The notes: generated by a model not told the origin, from the sequence alone. Positions 1 through 10,192 are shown, numbered from the stretch's first letter. The stretch: 64,000 bases of DNA from Ginsengibacter hankyongi (GCF_008710285.1 NZ_VYQF01000011.1:1-64000); one strand, 5' to 3'. Translations and numbers: made by a program.

Positions 1-181
1 TCCTTTTTATCGTTTAGCATCAACTTTATTACTGGCAGGTTGCTCTTCAGCAGAGCCTGATTCCTCTTCAAGTTGATAAGCAAAGTTCATTACTCAAATC
101 AACAAAATCACCAACCATTTTTGTCCACATTGCCTTTGACATTGCAGTCCAAAGCGCTTTAAAACCATTTAAACTCGATTA
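1..181. other. left edge, short coding-like fragments in conflicting frames
   Basis: No complete gene is visible. On the plus strand, bases 2-76 read as a peptide ending in a lipobox-like LLLAGCSS followed by a stop. On the minus strand two adjacent frames give GFKALWTAMSKAMWTK... and MNFAYQLEEESGSAEEQ..., each closed by a stop, which could be a frameshifted gene tail. The two readings cannot both be real. I favour a decayed minus-strand remnant but cannot identify it. Confidence 0.25.
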
Positions 182-2227
182 TTATTTACCCACCACCTTC
201 ATAATCCCTCTCATAAGAAGATAATGTCCCGGATAAGTGCATATGTAAGGATAGTCTCCGGGTTTTGAAGGTGCAGTGAAATAAATAGATTCCGATTTAC
301 CGGGTTGCAATAATAAAGTATGATACAATACTCTTGAAGTAGCTGGCACAAAACTCAGCCTTTGTCCCTTCAATCCCATTTCCAATGCCATTTTACCTAC
401 AATATCGGCTGAACCCGGCACGGTGATTACCACATTGTGCAGCATATCATCCGAGTTTCTGAAAATGAGTTTAATCTTTGCCCCGGCTTTCACGGTGACA
501 GAGTTGATGTTGTATTTTAATCCCGGAACAGGATTTAGCGCAATAATTTGATCGGGCCCTTTTTTCCAATCTGACGGCTGTTTTGTAAGATGCTTAATTG
601 TAACCGTTTTCTTTATTGACGATAGACTTTTTCCTTCATTGTTCAGCATAGCAGCATGATGCATCATTGCCATCCTATTTACTTTATTTTCACTGGTAAT
701 CGTAAGCTTGTCACCGTCGGGGAAATTATTAAGGGTATAATATCCAAAGTCATGCACCAAAGCGTAATTTTCTGTTGACCGTATACCTGAAGCTTTTATT
801 TCATGAATGTAACCCAGCCTTAAGCTATCTACAACCAGCCTTACTTTCAAACCATCAGGCGATACAACAATTGCCTTTATAGGGCAATTGCCTTCGTTTA
901 TTACAGGGCTTCCATATTCGTGGCCATATTTATAAGTAAAGCTTGTGATCTCATAAGAGTGAACATCCGATGCCCTATTCCTGTCGACAGGCAGAGTAAA
1001 TTCAATTTCAAAACCATCGGGCTTTGCTTGCACCGTTTTCATTTCAAAAGGAATTTTTCCATTCCAAACTAACTTTTGCAAGCCATAAAGTTCCCCACCG
1101 GTAGAGCCCCAGCCCCTGGCGGTCATACCAACAAACATACTTCCATCGGAACCCCAGTTTAGTCGTAAAACGCCGGAGCTAAAACCTTCACGGAAGGGAA
1201 AAGAAATTCCCTGGTAAACGCCTTTTATCTTTTCCAAATATACACGCATGATCTTACTTTGTCCCTGGTCGCCTACAAATAACTGTCCTTCGAAAGGCCC
1301 CATTTCCCCTTTATCTTCATAACTTAATATCCCGGAGGTTGAAACGCCGAGAATGGATTGAGGAAACCACACAGACGGACTTTTCAAACCGGGGACTCTT
1401 TTTGCTACATCATATTTTGGCTCACCATCATCGGGAATATCCTTAATGCGCAGTTTCACCGGAGAGCCGGGAAGCCCTGCCCATCGTAAGCTGGCTGGAT
1501 TGCCCAGGAAATCACCTTCATTTATTTCAGTAATATGGCCCGAACCTACCCATTCACCCTGGTTCTCGGCATAAAAAATATCTCCTTTATTATTCAATGC
1601 AAATGCTGCCGGTGAACGCATACCAGCTGCAAAAGGTTTCATACGGCCATCCGGGGTTATCTTCAACATCCATCCATGCCATGGGGAGAGACTTTCCATC
1701 TTATTTGTCCATGCAAGGTTTAATGTAACGACCAAATTACCTTCTTTATCCAATATGGGACCAAAAGCATATTCATGATAGTTACCTGCTAAAGGCCATG
1801 AATAAATGGTTTTATATTCATCCGCTTCGCCATCGTGGTCCAGGTCACGCAATCTTGTAATTTCTGACCGTTGGGTGACGTATAGTTCGCCGTTGATGTA
1901 ATTTATCCCAAGAGGTTCATGCAGGCCTTGTGCAAATAGCCGATAACGAGGTAAAGATCCATTCTTCATGTACGGATTAGAAATCATCCAAACCTCTCCC
2001 CGGCGGGTGCAAACAGCCAACTCATCATCAGGCATAAAAGTCATTCCTCCTACTTCAAGAAGAACACCTTCAGGGATGGGCACAGAATAAATTTTATAAA
2101 AATCTTCTTCCTTTTGGATTTTTGCTGTATCCGTATTTTCTTTTTGTGCAAATACTGTATTTAGTAAGAAACTAAAAATAATTTGCAAAAAGACAATTAT
2201 GAAAATCCTGTTTCTTGTAAAAGACAT
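182..2227 (-). CDS. sorbosone-dehydrogenase-like beta-propeller with C-terminal cupredoxin domain
   Basis: A 681-residue exported protein with a Sec signal (residues 1-27, cut after VFAQ). Residues about 45-395 resemble the PQQ-type sorbosone/glucose dehydrogenase six-bladed propeller found in large secreted Bacteroidota and Planctomycetes proteins (blade phrases such as LAVCTRRGEVWMI and GNYHEYAFGP). The C-terminal 110 residues form a plastocyanin/azurin-like fold with a complete type I copper ligand set: His near 597 (MLHNVV), then Cys663, His668 and Met672 in CTYPGHYLLM. It probably oxidises a sugar or sugar-derived substrate outside the cytoplasm and passes electrons through copper; the substrate is unknown. 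The gene lies 16 bp downstream of the DUF1080 gene on the same strand, so the two are probably cotranscribed. No cytochrome c CxxCH motif is present. The domain call is firm; the reaction is inferred. Confidence 0.8.
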   Translation of the reverse strand: MSFTRNRIFIIVFLQIIFSFLLNTVFAQKENTDTAKIQKEEDFYKIYSVPIPEGVLLEVGGMTFMPDDELAVCTRRGEVWMISNPYMKNGSLPRYRLFAQGLHEPLGINYINGELYVTQRSEITRLRDLDHDGEADEYKTIYSWPLAGNYHEYAFGPILDKEGNLVVTLNLAWTNKMESLSPWHGWMLKITPDGRMKPFAAGMRSPAAFALNNKGDIFYAENQGEWVGSGHITEINEGDFLGNPASLRWAGLPGSPVKLRIKDIPDDGEPKYDVAKRVPGLKSPSVWFPQSILGVSTSGILSYEDKGEMGPFEGQLFVGDQGQSKIMRVYLEKIKGVYQGISFPFREGFSSGVLRLNWGSDGSMFVGMTARGWGSTGGELYGLQKLVWNGKIPFEMKTVQAKPDGFEIEFTLPVDRNRASDVHSYEITSFTYKYGHEYGSPVINEGNCPIKAIVVSPDGLKVRLVVDSLRLGYIHEIKASGIRSTENYALVHDFGYYTLNNFPDGDKLTITSENKVNRMAMMHHAAMLNNEGKSLSSIKKTVTIKHLTKQPSDWKKGPDQIIALNPVPGLKYNINSVTVKAGAKIKLIFRNSDDMLHNVVITVPGSADIVGKMALEMGLKGQRLSFVPATSRVLYHTLLLQPGKSESIYFTAPSKPGDYPYICTYPGHYLLMRGIMKVVGK

Positions 2228-2243
2228 AAACTAATTATATTAA

Positions 2244-3677
2244 TTACCAAATAAATGAATACTCAACCGGTTGCTCCCCATTAATCTTCACGATAATCTC
2301 CTTCCCGTTAGGGGAATTTCGAATGATGGGGGCGTATTTATTATCAATACGGATATAAAACATTTTATCATTAACTGAATATAAATCTTCTCCAAGCCGG
2401 GTGATATCTTTTCCATTAATGATCCTGCAGTATACATTTTCCGGAGGATTAGTAATAGAAATTTTGCGTAAAATACCTTGTCCATTTGCCTCACAAACTA
2501 TGCTGTCTTTTACGTCGATACCTTTAATAGTATAGAGAAATGTGGGATTTCTTTCCTTATTCAGCACATAACCATGATCTTGCAAATCATCGAAAGATAC
2601 AGAATCGGGCCAGGGGGCATTTTCATCATGTAATATGGCAACTGCGGGTGCATCATTGAGGATAATGACACTTCCTAAAGGCGATGCAAGTTGTGACTCT
2701 CCTCTGCCTACCCACATGTCTGTAACGTCCAGAAATTGTCCTCTCCATATTTTAAAAATCGCTCCTTGTTTCAGGTCGTAAGCAAAATTCACTTGCGATG
2801 GGCTGCCAATTGAAATCATATGTGTAAGCTTTTTGTCTCCATACTTCATAAAACTTCGCAGCACATAATTTTTCGTTTGTGGATTTATATAAACCGGATT
2901 TTTTGGCCGCCGGTTGGTAGCATTATTATCACCTTCCACGTTGTCGTTAACAGAAGATAACTTGCGGTATTGTATATTTTTAAAAGCGACGGGTCCATGA
3001 TCGCCCTGTAATACCACGGGGCCCGTAGCTTCTTCATCAGTAAACATACCTGAAGTGGTTGGGCCTGTAACGTTAGCCCCTTCCTGTATAAGAACTCCGT
3101 TTAAATAAACTTCTTCAAAACGTGCGTCTTTTATTTTATTTCCATTTTTATCAAACTGTGGTGCACGAAATTTTATATCCAAATGCTGCCATAACCCTGG
3201 CGCACGCGCAACATTCATCATTGGCGGAACTCCTTCAAAACTTCCACGCTGCTGATCCCTCCTTGGATAGATCGCCCCTTCATCATAAGCCGTAGGATTG
3301 ATCTTTGTCCAGCTATCCAGTAATTGAATCTCGTACCGCCCCTGCAGATATACCCCCGAATTGGAATTTTTCGCCATCATAAAATCCAGTTTCAATTCAA
3401 GGTCTCCAAATTTTTCTTTGGTGTAAAGATGCATCTGGTTATTTTTAGCAAAGTCATCCACTACCACACCGGTGCCTTGTATCGATTGCAGGTCGTGTGT
3501 TTTTGTGTAATCAGCCACTGCATCCCCGGAAATAATCCAATTTTTAGGCGGATCAAGAAATGCATCAAGGTTATTCAATGAAACATTTTTGAAAGATTCC
3601 TGGCTTTGCCCGTAGACTTTACCGAGAAATAAAAAAATTGTCAACAAAAAGCATTTCTTAATTTTCAACTTGTACAT
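2244..3677 (-). CDS. secreted DUF1080 (3-keto-disaccharide hydrolase-type) protein
   Basis: A 477-residue protein with a Sec signal (1-23, GKVYGQ). Residues about 35-240 are a DUF1080 concanavalin-like domain, recognised by KFGDLELKLDFMMAKNSNSGVYLQGRYEIQL, the EGVPPM-type loop, and GPVVLQGDHGPVAFKNIQYR at the domain end. DUF1080 proteins include 3-keto-disaccharide hydrolases that act on glycosides after C3 oxidation. The remaining 230 residues are an extra beta-rich region (YVLRSFMKYGDKKLTHMISIG, VGRGESQLASPLG) that I do not recognise, though it recalls modules accompanying heme- or copper-binding propellers. It is followed after 16 bp by the propeller-cupredoxin gene. An oxidase plus a 3-keto-glycoside hydrolase would make a coherent oxidative glycoside-cleavage pair. 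That pairing is inference. Confidence 0.75.
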   Translation of the reverse strand: MYKLKIKKCFLLTIFLFLGKVYGQSQESFKNVSLNNLDAFLDPPKNWIISGDAVADYTKTHDLQSIQGTGVVVDDFAKNNQMHLYTKEKFGDLELKLDFMMAKNSNSGVYLQGRYEIQLLDSWTKINPTAYDEGAIYPRRDQQRGSFEGVPPMMNVARAPGLWQHLDIKFRAPQFDKNGNKIKDARFEEVYLNGVLIQEGANVTGPTTSGMFTDEEATGPVVLQGDHGPVAFKNIQYRKLSSVNDNVEGDNNATNRRPKNPVYINPQTKNYVLRSFMKYGDKKLTHMISIGSPSQVNFAYDLKQGAIFKIWRGQFLDVTDMWVGRGESQLASPLGSVIILNDAPAVAILHDENAPWPDSVSFDDLQDHGYVLNKERNPTFLYTIKGIDVKDSIVCEANGQGILRKISITNPPENVYCRIINGKDITRLGEDLYSVNDKMFYIRIDNKYAPIIRNSPNGKEIIVKINGEQPVEYSFIW

Positions 3678-4449
3678 ATATATGTCTTTCCTTTATTTCG
3701 AAATTAGATAAGGGGCCGAGATGATATAGCAAAAGGCCTTTTAAAAAAATGTTTTTTAAATCGGGAATTTTAGCTGTAAGCATAAGTCCCACTATGTCTT
3801 TTCAATTGACCATTAATGCCAGCAAAATAGATTTCCGTGGTTCACTTTTCTTTTATAAATCGGAATTTTAAAAATGACCCTCATCTTCCATTCAAACAAA
3901 TTTTCGCTTAAGTGCAAGAGGTATTTTTCATCCAATCGTTTATTTCATCTATATCCTGATGCCTTTTTTGGTGAACTTCTATTTTATTACGGACGGCTTT
4001 CACTCCTGTTGTTTTATGGGCTTATCAACTTATCAATTCTATAGTGACAAATGTATGCTAAGTTTCTCTGCCGGAATAGCAACCGATTACCAAATAATTA
4101 ACAATAATTACCGGATAGGGAACTGCAAGAGAAGGATAAGTTTATTCACTTGTAAGGGCTGCAGCGTATGATTATTACGAACATTTTATGTCATGCAGAT
4201 CAGGAAAATCCGCACTACATTATTAATTTATTTTTGAACAAACTTGCTTGATCGTTCCATTATTTTTTTAATACAAAAAATATATTGGTCAAGAAATAAT
4301 ACCGGCATATCTCATCATGGGACGTGCCAAAAGGATAAACTTATTTCAGCCATCGCACAGTATGTTGCTACCAAAAGTGAAATTTATTCCTGCATTAGTA
4401 GCGCAAAATGCAATGATTCAAAAAAAGGGACGTGGAATTCCTTGAAATT
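3678..4449. other. 772-bp gap between two minus-strand genes
   Basis: No convincing gene. Two plus-strand frames of about 70 codons have low-complexity, non-protein-like translations and no ribosome site. On the minus strand, a short frame ending near 3910 reads VRNKIEVHQKRHQDIDEIND..., which looks coding-like but has no proper start, and could be a relic. A TACATTTG sequence on the minus strand at 4048-4055 fits the Bacteroidota -7 consensus but has no well-spaced -33 partner and lies about 370 bp from the DUF1080 start. I assign no promoter. Confidence 0.4.
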
Positions 4450-6051
4450 CTATTTCTGACCAATTACAATGGGAACAAATCCAATTTCAAGCCCTGGTGG
4501 AGGCTGAACGATCAATGCTGGATCTAACGAAACTAATTCCCCTTCTTTTGGCGGTGCCATATAATTTTTGTTGATTAGCCACTGGCGCTGTATTTTTTCT
4601 ACAAAGGCCTGGAGTTTTTCTTTTTCTTCTTTACTCCAGTGAAATTGTTGCAATGATGGCTGATCGATAAAACGATACCAGCAATAAGTAACGGTTGAAC
4701 CATCAGCTAAAACAACATTAATGGGTTTTGTTGCAGGCCCGGGATTTATCCACGATCCTGAATCAGGAGATGTATAAGGGGCGCCCCATTCAGCTAATTT
4801 GAATTCGCTTTTTTTCAATTCAGCTGGAACTATTGATGCTGAAACAGGCTCTCTTGGTCCATTACCTACCTGCATAAAATATTGAGGAAACTCCCCTTCT
4901 TTTGTTAGCGGATTATTTTTCCATTGCATCCCAAAAACGTTATCAGAAAATATTTTTGTCGTAAAAGTAGTTTCCATGCCGGATAACTTTATTCCCTTTT
5001 GATCAAACACCGGCATTTTGGTAGTTAGCACCGGTTCCCATGTTCCATTTTTATTAAAGGACCCACTGCATTCATTTTTATCATCTTTCCACCCTTTAAA
5101 AGAATTATAAAGCGCATCTTTTGAATAGTATTTTACGTCTCTTACCAGCACGCTTCTTCCCTGGTTATCTACGTGGAAAAATAGCTGGGGGATTTTATAA
5201 AATACCGTATCACCTGAGCGTTTTTCATCCATTCTGGGAACGGTATTGATCTCCATGGCACCACCGCCCATTACACCGGGCCTTGCATCGAGTCCGCGCC
5301 CGTAATCTGCATGATAGTCTTTTGAGATTTTACTCCAGGTTTCAGGTATATAATACGCCACCGGACCTTTGAAATTTGATGAATTTAAAAATAGCGTCCA
5401 GCTTTGATCTCCGGTGGGTGGAGGACCTGGTTTAGCGTCCATAAAACTTAAAGACATCCATGCATAACCTAAAAATTTACCATCGGGATTATTTATGAAA
5501 GTAAATCCATCCGGGGGAACAAGAATACGGTTGCTTAGCTGGGCTATTCCCATTTTATTATCTGGAAGCGCCGTGGCACTATAGAAAAATGACCATCCGG
5601 GAGACGCAATTTCGAGATCATAACAATTTGGTGTACCATTCATACTAAACTTAGGAGGTCCGTAACGAAATCTGTTTCCAGCCCAATAACCCAATCCTCC
5701 TTCAATAGTTTCAAATACACTTCCCCACGTGGGAGCTCGTTTTGGCCAATTATCCCGTGCAAGAGTTCCTACCGGGCAAAGTGGAAAATTGACATCATTG
5801 TTCTCCGGAATGACCCAGGTACCCGGTAATCCTATTTGAAAGTCTGCATACGGCTTATGCACCAGTGGCCAAACGGCAGAATAAAAGCTTATTCCTGCCC
5901 CGAAACCTGCCGGCGGTTTTGTCGAACTAAAACTGATGTAGCCATGTAATCCATCGGATCCCACCGTTATTTTATTTTCATTGTTCTGGCCAAGCCCTGG
6001 CAAACAATTCAAACTCAGAAACACACTTATTATAAATGCTAATTTTTTCAT
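4450..6051 (-). CDS. secreted protein of unknown family, paralogue of 30087-31847
   Basis: 533 residues with a Sec signal (MKKLAFIISVFLSLNCLPGLGQ). I do not recognise the family. It shares collinear blocks with the protein at 30087-31847: an N-terminal GxxIYTAAWPL / GISFYSAVWPL block followed by a GTW motif; a central NQSWTLFLNTGNFKGPVA / DQSWTLFLNSSNFKGPVA block; a C-terminal YWYRFADQPAL / YCWYRFIDQPSL block; then DPALIVTPPAGLEVGYVPI / DPALIVQPPPGLEIGFVPI at the end. Aromatic and Pro/Gly richness suggests an all-beta, sugar-facing secreted protein. The gene sits 64 bp downstream of the GH115 gene and is probably in its transcript. Enzyme, binding protein or surface structural protein are all possible. 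Confidence 0.8.
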   Translation of the reverse strand: MKKLAFIISVFLSLNCLPGLGQNNENKITVGSDGLHGYISFSSTKPPAGFGAGISFYSAVWPLVHKPYADFQIGLPGTWVIPENNDVNFPLCPVGTLARDNWPKRAPTWGSVFETIEGGLGYWAGNRFRYGPPKFSMNGTPNCYDLEIASPGWSFFYSATALPDNKMGIAQLSNRILVPPDGFTFINNPDGKFLGYAWMSLSFMDAKPGPPPTGDQSWTLFLNSSNFKGPVAYYIPETWSKISKDYHADYGRGLDARPGVMGGGAMEINTVPRMDEKRSGDTVFYKIPQLFFHVDNQGRSVLVRDVKYYSKDALYNSFKGWKDDKNECSGSFNKNGTWEPVLTTKMPVFDQKGIKLSGMETTFTTKIFSDNVFGMQWKNNPLTKEGEFPQYFMQVGNGPREPVSASIVPAELKKSEFKLAEWGAPYTSPDSGSWINPGPATKPINVVLADGSTVTYCWYRFIDQPSLQQFHWSKEEKEKLQAFVEKIQRQWLINKNYMAPPKEGELVSLDPALIVQPPPGLEIGFVPIVIGQK

Positions 6052-6115
6052 GATACAATTAATTAGAATAATTTAATTAGATTCCGGATGCATTGTGCAT
6101 GTTCTTTTTGGTTTT

Positions 6116-9022
6116 TTACCGAATAGTTTTTCCATTCTTAAAATAAGATTCCGGGGGGCCAAGGTATGAATCCTTAACGCCACCTGTATTTATTACAAGT
6201 TTATCAATCACAATTCCAGGATCAACCATCCATATCTTAAGAGTATGTTGACCTTCCACTTTAATCAAATCTTTAGCAGTCATTGTCATGAGGTTAGCAA
6301 TCACATCCCGGTTTCCTTTTTGATTTGTAATGATCTTGGGAGGGTCATCATCAAAAGCAACTCCGATTCTGCTGCCGTAATTTGAATTTATGGGAAACGA
6401 TGGTGTACAATAGAATGTCGATGTGACAGAATCAGTTGAAAAAAAATAAATTTTGTATTCAAGGACGGGAGATTTCTCAAGAATATCAGCTGTATTTGCG
6501 TTGCAGGGCACGGTGGAGGGCAGAACCGTAACTGACTTCCCATTTCTTCCCAAACCATTGATTACACTCCACCGCGCCCCGTTTTTATCTATTTTTTTGG
6601 TATAATGTTCGGCTTCTATAGACACATAACCATTACTTTCAATATGGCCATTTACTTTGGACCGAATAGGGGACTGAGGATTAAAAACAGAAACATCCAC
6701 CGCAAATTCATTACCTGGCCCGGTTATTTTAATGAATCCTTTTATATTCCTGCCTTTTGGCACTTTATCCCAGTTAATCGTTACCCAAATCCTTTTTTCG
6801 TGATCAAAGTTCCCGGCCTTTGAACTAAGAATGATCCAATTATCTGATACGGTACTTTGCCACTTTATTTTTCCTGTGCCCGAATTATACAAGTCAATAA
6901 ATCGTTTATCCCGGTTATATTCGCTAAAACCTGGCAATTCTTTTGCATTTCCACCTTCTGTAGCAAGGTTCAGTGTGGCAGGGCCTGACCCGGAAAAATC
7001 ACTAAGTGGCGGCATATCCCATTGATGCCATTGAGCACCCCAAGGACCCGGTAGAGAAGCCATATAATTCCATTTACTTCCAACCGTTAAAAGTTCTTTG
7101 TTGTAATGGTCTATTACTTCATGAATTTGCCGATCCGCTTGTTTTGCCAATAAGGCATAGGTGTCAGCACAAGACCTTTTTTGTTCACCATAAGTGTGAC
7201 TCTTCTGTGCATAAATATCCTTTATATTTTGGAGAGCTGTACATTTAACATCATAAAGCACCATCTCGTAAAAAGCGTCTTTTTTATCCACGGGGAGTGA
7301 TTCATAAACTTCATCAACTTCCTTCATTAATTTTCCGTATTCATCAACTCTTCGCTGCGCTTCGTCATTATAGTTTTGAATACTGAACCACTCCCAGCTT
7401 TTGACACCCTTTGCAAACATTACCATGTGCTCTGGTCTGCGGGCATAGGCAAGATTATAGTGTTCTTCCATGATATCCGCGATTCGTGGAGCATATTTCG
7501 CCCCAAAGTCCCGGGTTGCCCAATCTATTAGGAATCCTCTCGGATCGCTCTTGCTGAAGTCCGAAACGTTCCATGCCATCTGCATGAAAAATTCAATTCC
7601 AATTTCGTAGGGCTTAATATCTCCGACATTCACAATCCACAGTTTCCTTGCATTATAATCATAAGCCTTTTTCATTTCCGACCAGGTTAAGCCAAGCGAA
7701 GTTGTATAGAGCCAGGGGTATGCTGTGGTTGCTCCATTAAGCCACTGGAAATGATAATAAATACCAGATCCACCTGATCTTTGTTGCTCTTTTTTATCTG
7801 GTAGCTGCCGGATATTTCCAAAATTATCATCAGGCCAGCAGATAGTGACATCGTCCGGTACTTTCAATCCTTTATTATATAAGTTCAGGACTTCGGTATA
7901 GGGGATCAGGATTTGCGGTACCTTAGTGACATCGTTATTTACCCATTTTCTTAAAATATTTCTTTGATCTGAAATAACCTGTTCCAGTACCGGTACTGTT
8001 ACCTCTTTTCCAGGTTCGTCATCCTGCCCCCTCTTTCCCAGTGTATAAATGTTTTCATATTTCCCGTTTTCTTTTACCCTTTCTTCCCAGTATTTATAAA
8101 TATGCTCCCTGTTGGTCACATAATTAAAAGGCTCTCCCGGGTAGGCAGAATCCCATTCGGCACCTCTCATATTATTCCGTAGCATCGGTTCAATGTGCGA
8201 TGAACCCATTACAATGGCAAATGAATCAGCAACTATTTTATTTTCAATGAAACTGTTAAACGGTCTTGTGTCCTGTTGCATTGCAGGCCAGAGATAATTT
8301 GCCTTCAGTCGCAATAAAAGTTCAAAGATCTTTCTGTAAGTTGTTGGACCAAGCCCGGTGCTATCCTTTTGTGCCAGAGTTTTTTCCGACCAGGGCCTGA
8401 TTCCCCATATTTCATCATTAATAAATATCCCCCTGTATTTTACGGAAGGTGAATTCATGATATACATTCCTGGTTTTATCATTAACTCTCTGTGCCTTTT
8501 AACCGGTACATCTGCAAAATAATACCATGGTGAAACGCCCATCTGTTTTGAAATTTCTAATAATCCATAAGCCGTCCCTCTTCTGTCGCTGCCTGCAATT
8601 ACGAGGGCCTTGTCGATACCTTTAAACGGCTTATCAACAACCTGGATCAGGCAGCTCTCCCATTTGTTATTTACTTCAGTAACATCAATTTTATGGCTTG
8701 CTATCAACTCCTTAATAAACCGGTTTTTTTGAATGCTGCCTGCAATTACAATATTTTTTGAAACTTCATTGAGACTGTTTCTGAAAGTCGGCCTGAAACC
8801 AGTTACCCGATTTACATCATCAGAAAATAACCCGGCAACAAGTAAGACCGTTTTGTCATCTCCAGGATCAACCAGTATGTTCGCAACAATTCCTTTCTTA
8901 AAGAGCGGAAAGTCTCTAGCCGTACCTTTCACTTCCACAAGATTATTAATAGAATGCACCGACTGTCCCATCAAACAGTCAACACATATTAAAAATATCA
9001 GGGGTAATAATAACTTCTTCAT
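6116..9022 (-). CDS. GH115 alpha-glucuronidase
   Basis: About 968 residues from the chosen start. The frame opens upstream at 9055, but the Met at 9022 begins MKKLLLPLIFLICVDCLMGQ, a proper Sec signal, so I use it. GH115 is recognised from YGLLEISKQMGVSPWYYFADVP, SVKYRGIFINDEIWGIRPW, LLRLKANYLWPAM and SSHIEPMLRNN, followed by a C-terminal beta-sandwich with VSIEAEHYTKK. GH115 enzymes remove (4-O-methyl-)glucuronic acid side chains from glucuronoxylan or arabinogalactan. The enzyme is predicted periplasmic or surface-attached. It heads a minus-strand unit with the unknown-family gene (4450-6051), divergent from the TauE/GH95 pair. Length fits the family. The exact substrate is not readable from sequence; the rhamnosidases and sulfatases nearby favour a complex sulfated heteroglycan. 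Confidence 0.9.
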   Translation of the reverse strand: MKKLLLPLIFLICVDCLMGQSVHSINNLVEVKGTARDFPLFKKGIVANILVDPGDDKTVLLVAGLFSDDVNRVTGFRPTFRNSLNEVSKNIVIAGSIQKNRFIKELIASHKIDVTEVNNKWESCLIQVVDKPFKGIDKALVIAGSDRRGTAYGLLEISKQMGVSPWYYFADVPVKRHRELMIKPGMYIMNSPSVKYRGIFINDEIWGIRPWSEKTLAQKDSTGLGPTTYRKIFELLLRLKANYLWPAMQQDTRPFNSFIENKIVADSFAIVMGSSHIEPMLRNNMRGAEWDSAYPGEPFNYVTNREHIYKYWEERVKENGKYENIYTLGKRGQDDEPGKEVTVPVLEQVISDQRNILRKWVNNDVTKVPQILIPYTEVLNLYNKGLKVPDDVTICWPDDNFGNIRQLPDKKEQQRSGGSGIYYHFQWLNGATTAYPWLYTTSLGLTWSEMKKAYDYNARKLWIVNVGDIKPYEIGIEFFMQMAWNVSDFSKSDPRGFLIDWATRDFGAKYAPRIADIMEEHYNLAYARRPEHMVMFAKGVKSWEWFSIQNYNDEAQRRVDEYGKLMKEVDEVYESLPVDKKDAFYEMVLYDVKCTALQNIKDIYAQKSHTYGEQKRSCADTYALLAKQADRQIHEVIDHYNKELLTVGSKWNYMASLPGPWGAQWHQWDMPPLSDFSGSGPATLNLATEGGNAKELPGFSEYNRDKRFIDLYNSGTGKIKWQSTVSDNWIILSSKAGNFDHEKRIWVTINWDKVPKGRNIKGFIKITGPGNEFAVDVSVFNPQSPIRSKVNGHIESNGYVSIEAEHYTKKIDKNGARWSVINGLGRNGKSVTVLPSTVPCNANTADILEKSPVLEYKIYFFSTDSVTSTFYCTPSFPINSNYGSRIGVAFDDDPPKIITNQKGNRDVIANLMTMTAKDLIKVEGQHTLKIWMVDPGIVIDKLVINTGGVKDSYLGPPESYFKNGKTIR

Positions 9023-9219
9023 CGATTTCTCTATTTTCTGCGGTATTTGGATCATATTCGATTACCTGTTAACTAAATTAAATTTGAATTTAAGGTATTC
9101 AAGCTGGCAAGAAGACATACAATCCCATTAATAGATAAAATAAATTTAAAAAATGATAAATTTTGATCATTTTCAGCTGATATCTGACATATTTTTAGAT
9201 AATATTCACTAATTGCTTT

Positions 9220-9249
9220 TTTGGTTTAATCATAAATGGTATATGTTTC
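9220..9249 (+). promoter_or_regulatory. Bacteroidota-type promoter for the TauE gene
   Basis: TTTG at 9220-9223, 18 nt, then TATGTTTC at 9242-9249. This matches the Bacteroidota -33 TTTG / -7 TAnnTTTG pattern with one mismatch and slightly short spacing. It predicts a transcript start near 9255, about 60 nt before the TTG start codon at 9317. Confidence 0.4.
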
Positions 9250-9316
9250 TCTATTAATATTTAAAAATTATTTAGTGCCTCAAATTCGTAAACACTTTCA
9301 ATTATAGAATTTTATC

Positions 9317-10192
9317 TTGATTACTATTATTTTGATATTACTTATCGCTCTTGCAATCTGGTTCACCATAATATTGACCCGGGATTTTGTAAGACATAGA
9401 GAAAACCTTGAGAAATCAAGCTGGTTAAAAACTTCAATCATAGGTTTTGTAGTTGATTTTTTTGATGCTCTCGGTATTGGCGCTTTCGCCCCTCAAATTG
9501 CCTTATTAAAATTTACGAAGCAAACTGAAGACAGAGTTATGCCAGGAACGCTAAATGTTTCTAACACGATTCCGGCATTAGTTGAGGCGATCATATTCAT
9601 CAAAATAATTGAAGTTGACCCGCTCACATTGATCTTAATGTTATTATCAGCAACGATTGGTGGCGTTTTTGGTGCCGGTATCGTTTCAAAGCTTCCAGTT
9701 AGGAAAGTTAGGATCACCATTGGAATTGCACTTTTGATAGCGGCTTTTTTCATGTTAGCAAACAGGCTGGGATGGATACAGGGTAGCGGTGATGAAATTG
9801 GTTTGACAGGGTGGAAATTGCTTATCGCGTTAATAGTGAATTGTATTCTGGGGGCTATGAATACTGCTGGTATTGGATTGTTTGCTCCATGCATGGCCCT
9901 GGTATTTGCGCTCGGAATGTCGCCGAAGGTTGCTTTTCCGATTATGATGGGGTCCTGCGCTTTTCTTATGCCGCCTGCATCGGCCAGATTTATAAAGGAA
10001 GGAGCTTACAACAGGAAAGCGTCTTTCAGTATGGCTTTTGCCGGTACCGTCGCCGTGCTGATTGCGGTATTTATTGTTAAGTCGTTGCCTTTGGATATTC
10101 TAAAATGGGTTGTCTTTGGAGTTATTGTCTTCACTTCGATGATGATGCTGCGGGCTGCCTTCAAGTGGGAAAAATTTAATATCAATGGTTGA
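9317..10192 (+). CDS. TauE/SafE-family membrane permease
   Basis: 291 residues, starting with TTG. Eight or so hydrophobic segments are visible, beginning at residue 1, with the two-fold repeat typical of the family: FVVDFFDALGIGAFAP in the first half and NCILGAMNTAGIGLFAP in the second. Members export sulfite, sulfoacetate or other small organosulfur or oxo-anions. Its position beside a sulfatase-rich glycan locus suggests handling of released sulfur anions, but sulfatases release sulfate, not sulfite, so the substrate is open. The stop overlaps the alternative TTG start of the next gene at 10189, so the two are probably translationally coupled. An upstream ATG is not available in frame. Confidence 0.8.
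   Translation: MITIILILLIALAIWFTIILTRDFVRHRENLEKSSWLKTSIIGFVVDFFDALGIGAFAPQIALLKFTKQTEDRVMPGTLNVSNTIPALVEAIIFIKIIEVDPLTLILMLLSATIGGVFGAGIVSKLPVRKVRITIGIALLIAAFFMLANRLGWIQGSGDEIGLTGWKLLIALIVNCILGAMNTAGIGLFAPCMALVFALGMSPKVAFPIMMGSCAFLMPPASARFIKEGAYNRKASFSMAFAGTVAVLIAVFIVKSLPLDILKWVVFGVIVFTSMMMLRAAFKWEKFNING

Noticed and set aside
4048-4055. Minus-strand TACATTTG as a promoter for the DUF1080 gene
   Set aside because: No TTTG 19-21 nt upstream (nearest TTG is 24 nt away) and about 370 bp from the start codon.
3959-4459. Two plus-strand frames of about 70 codons
   Set aside because: Low-complexity, Cys/Phe/Ile-rich translations, no ribosome site, antisense to a minus-strand region; the second runs into the end of a real gene.
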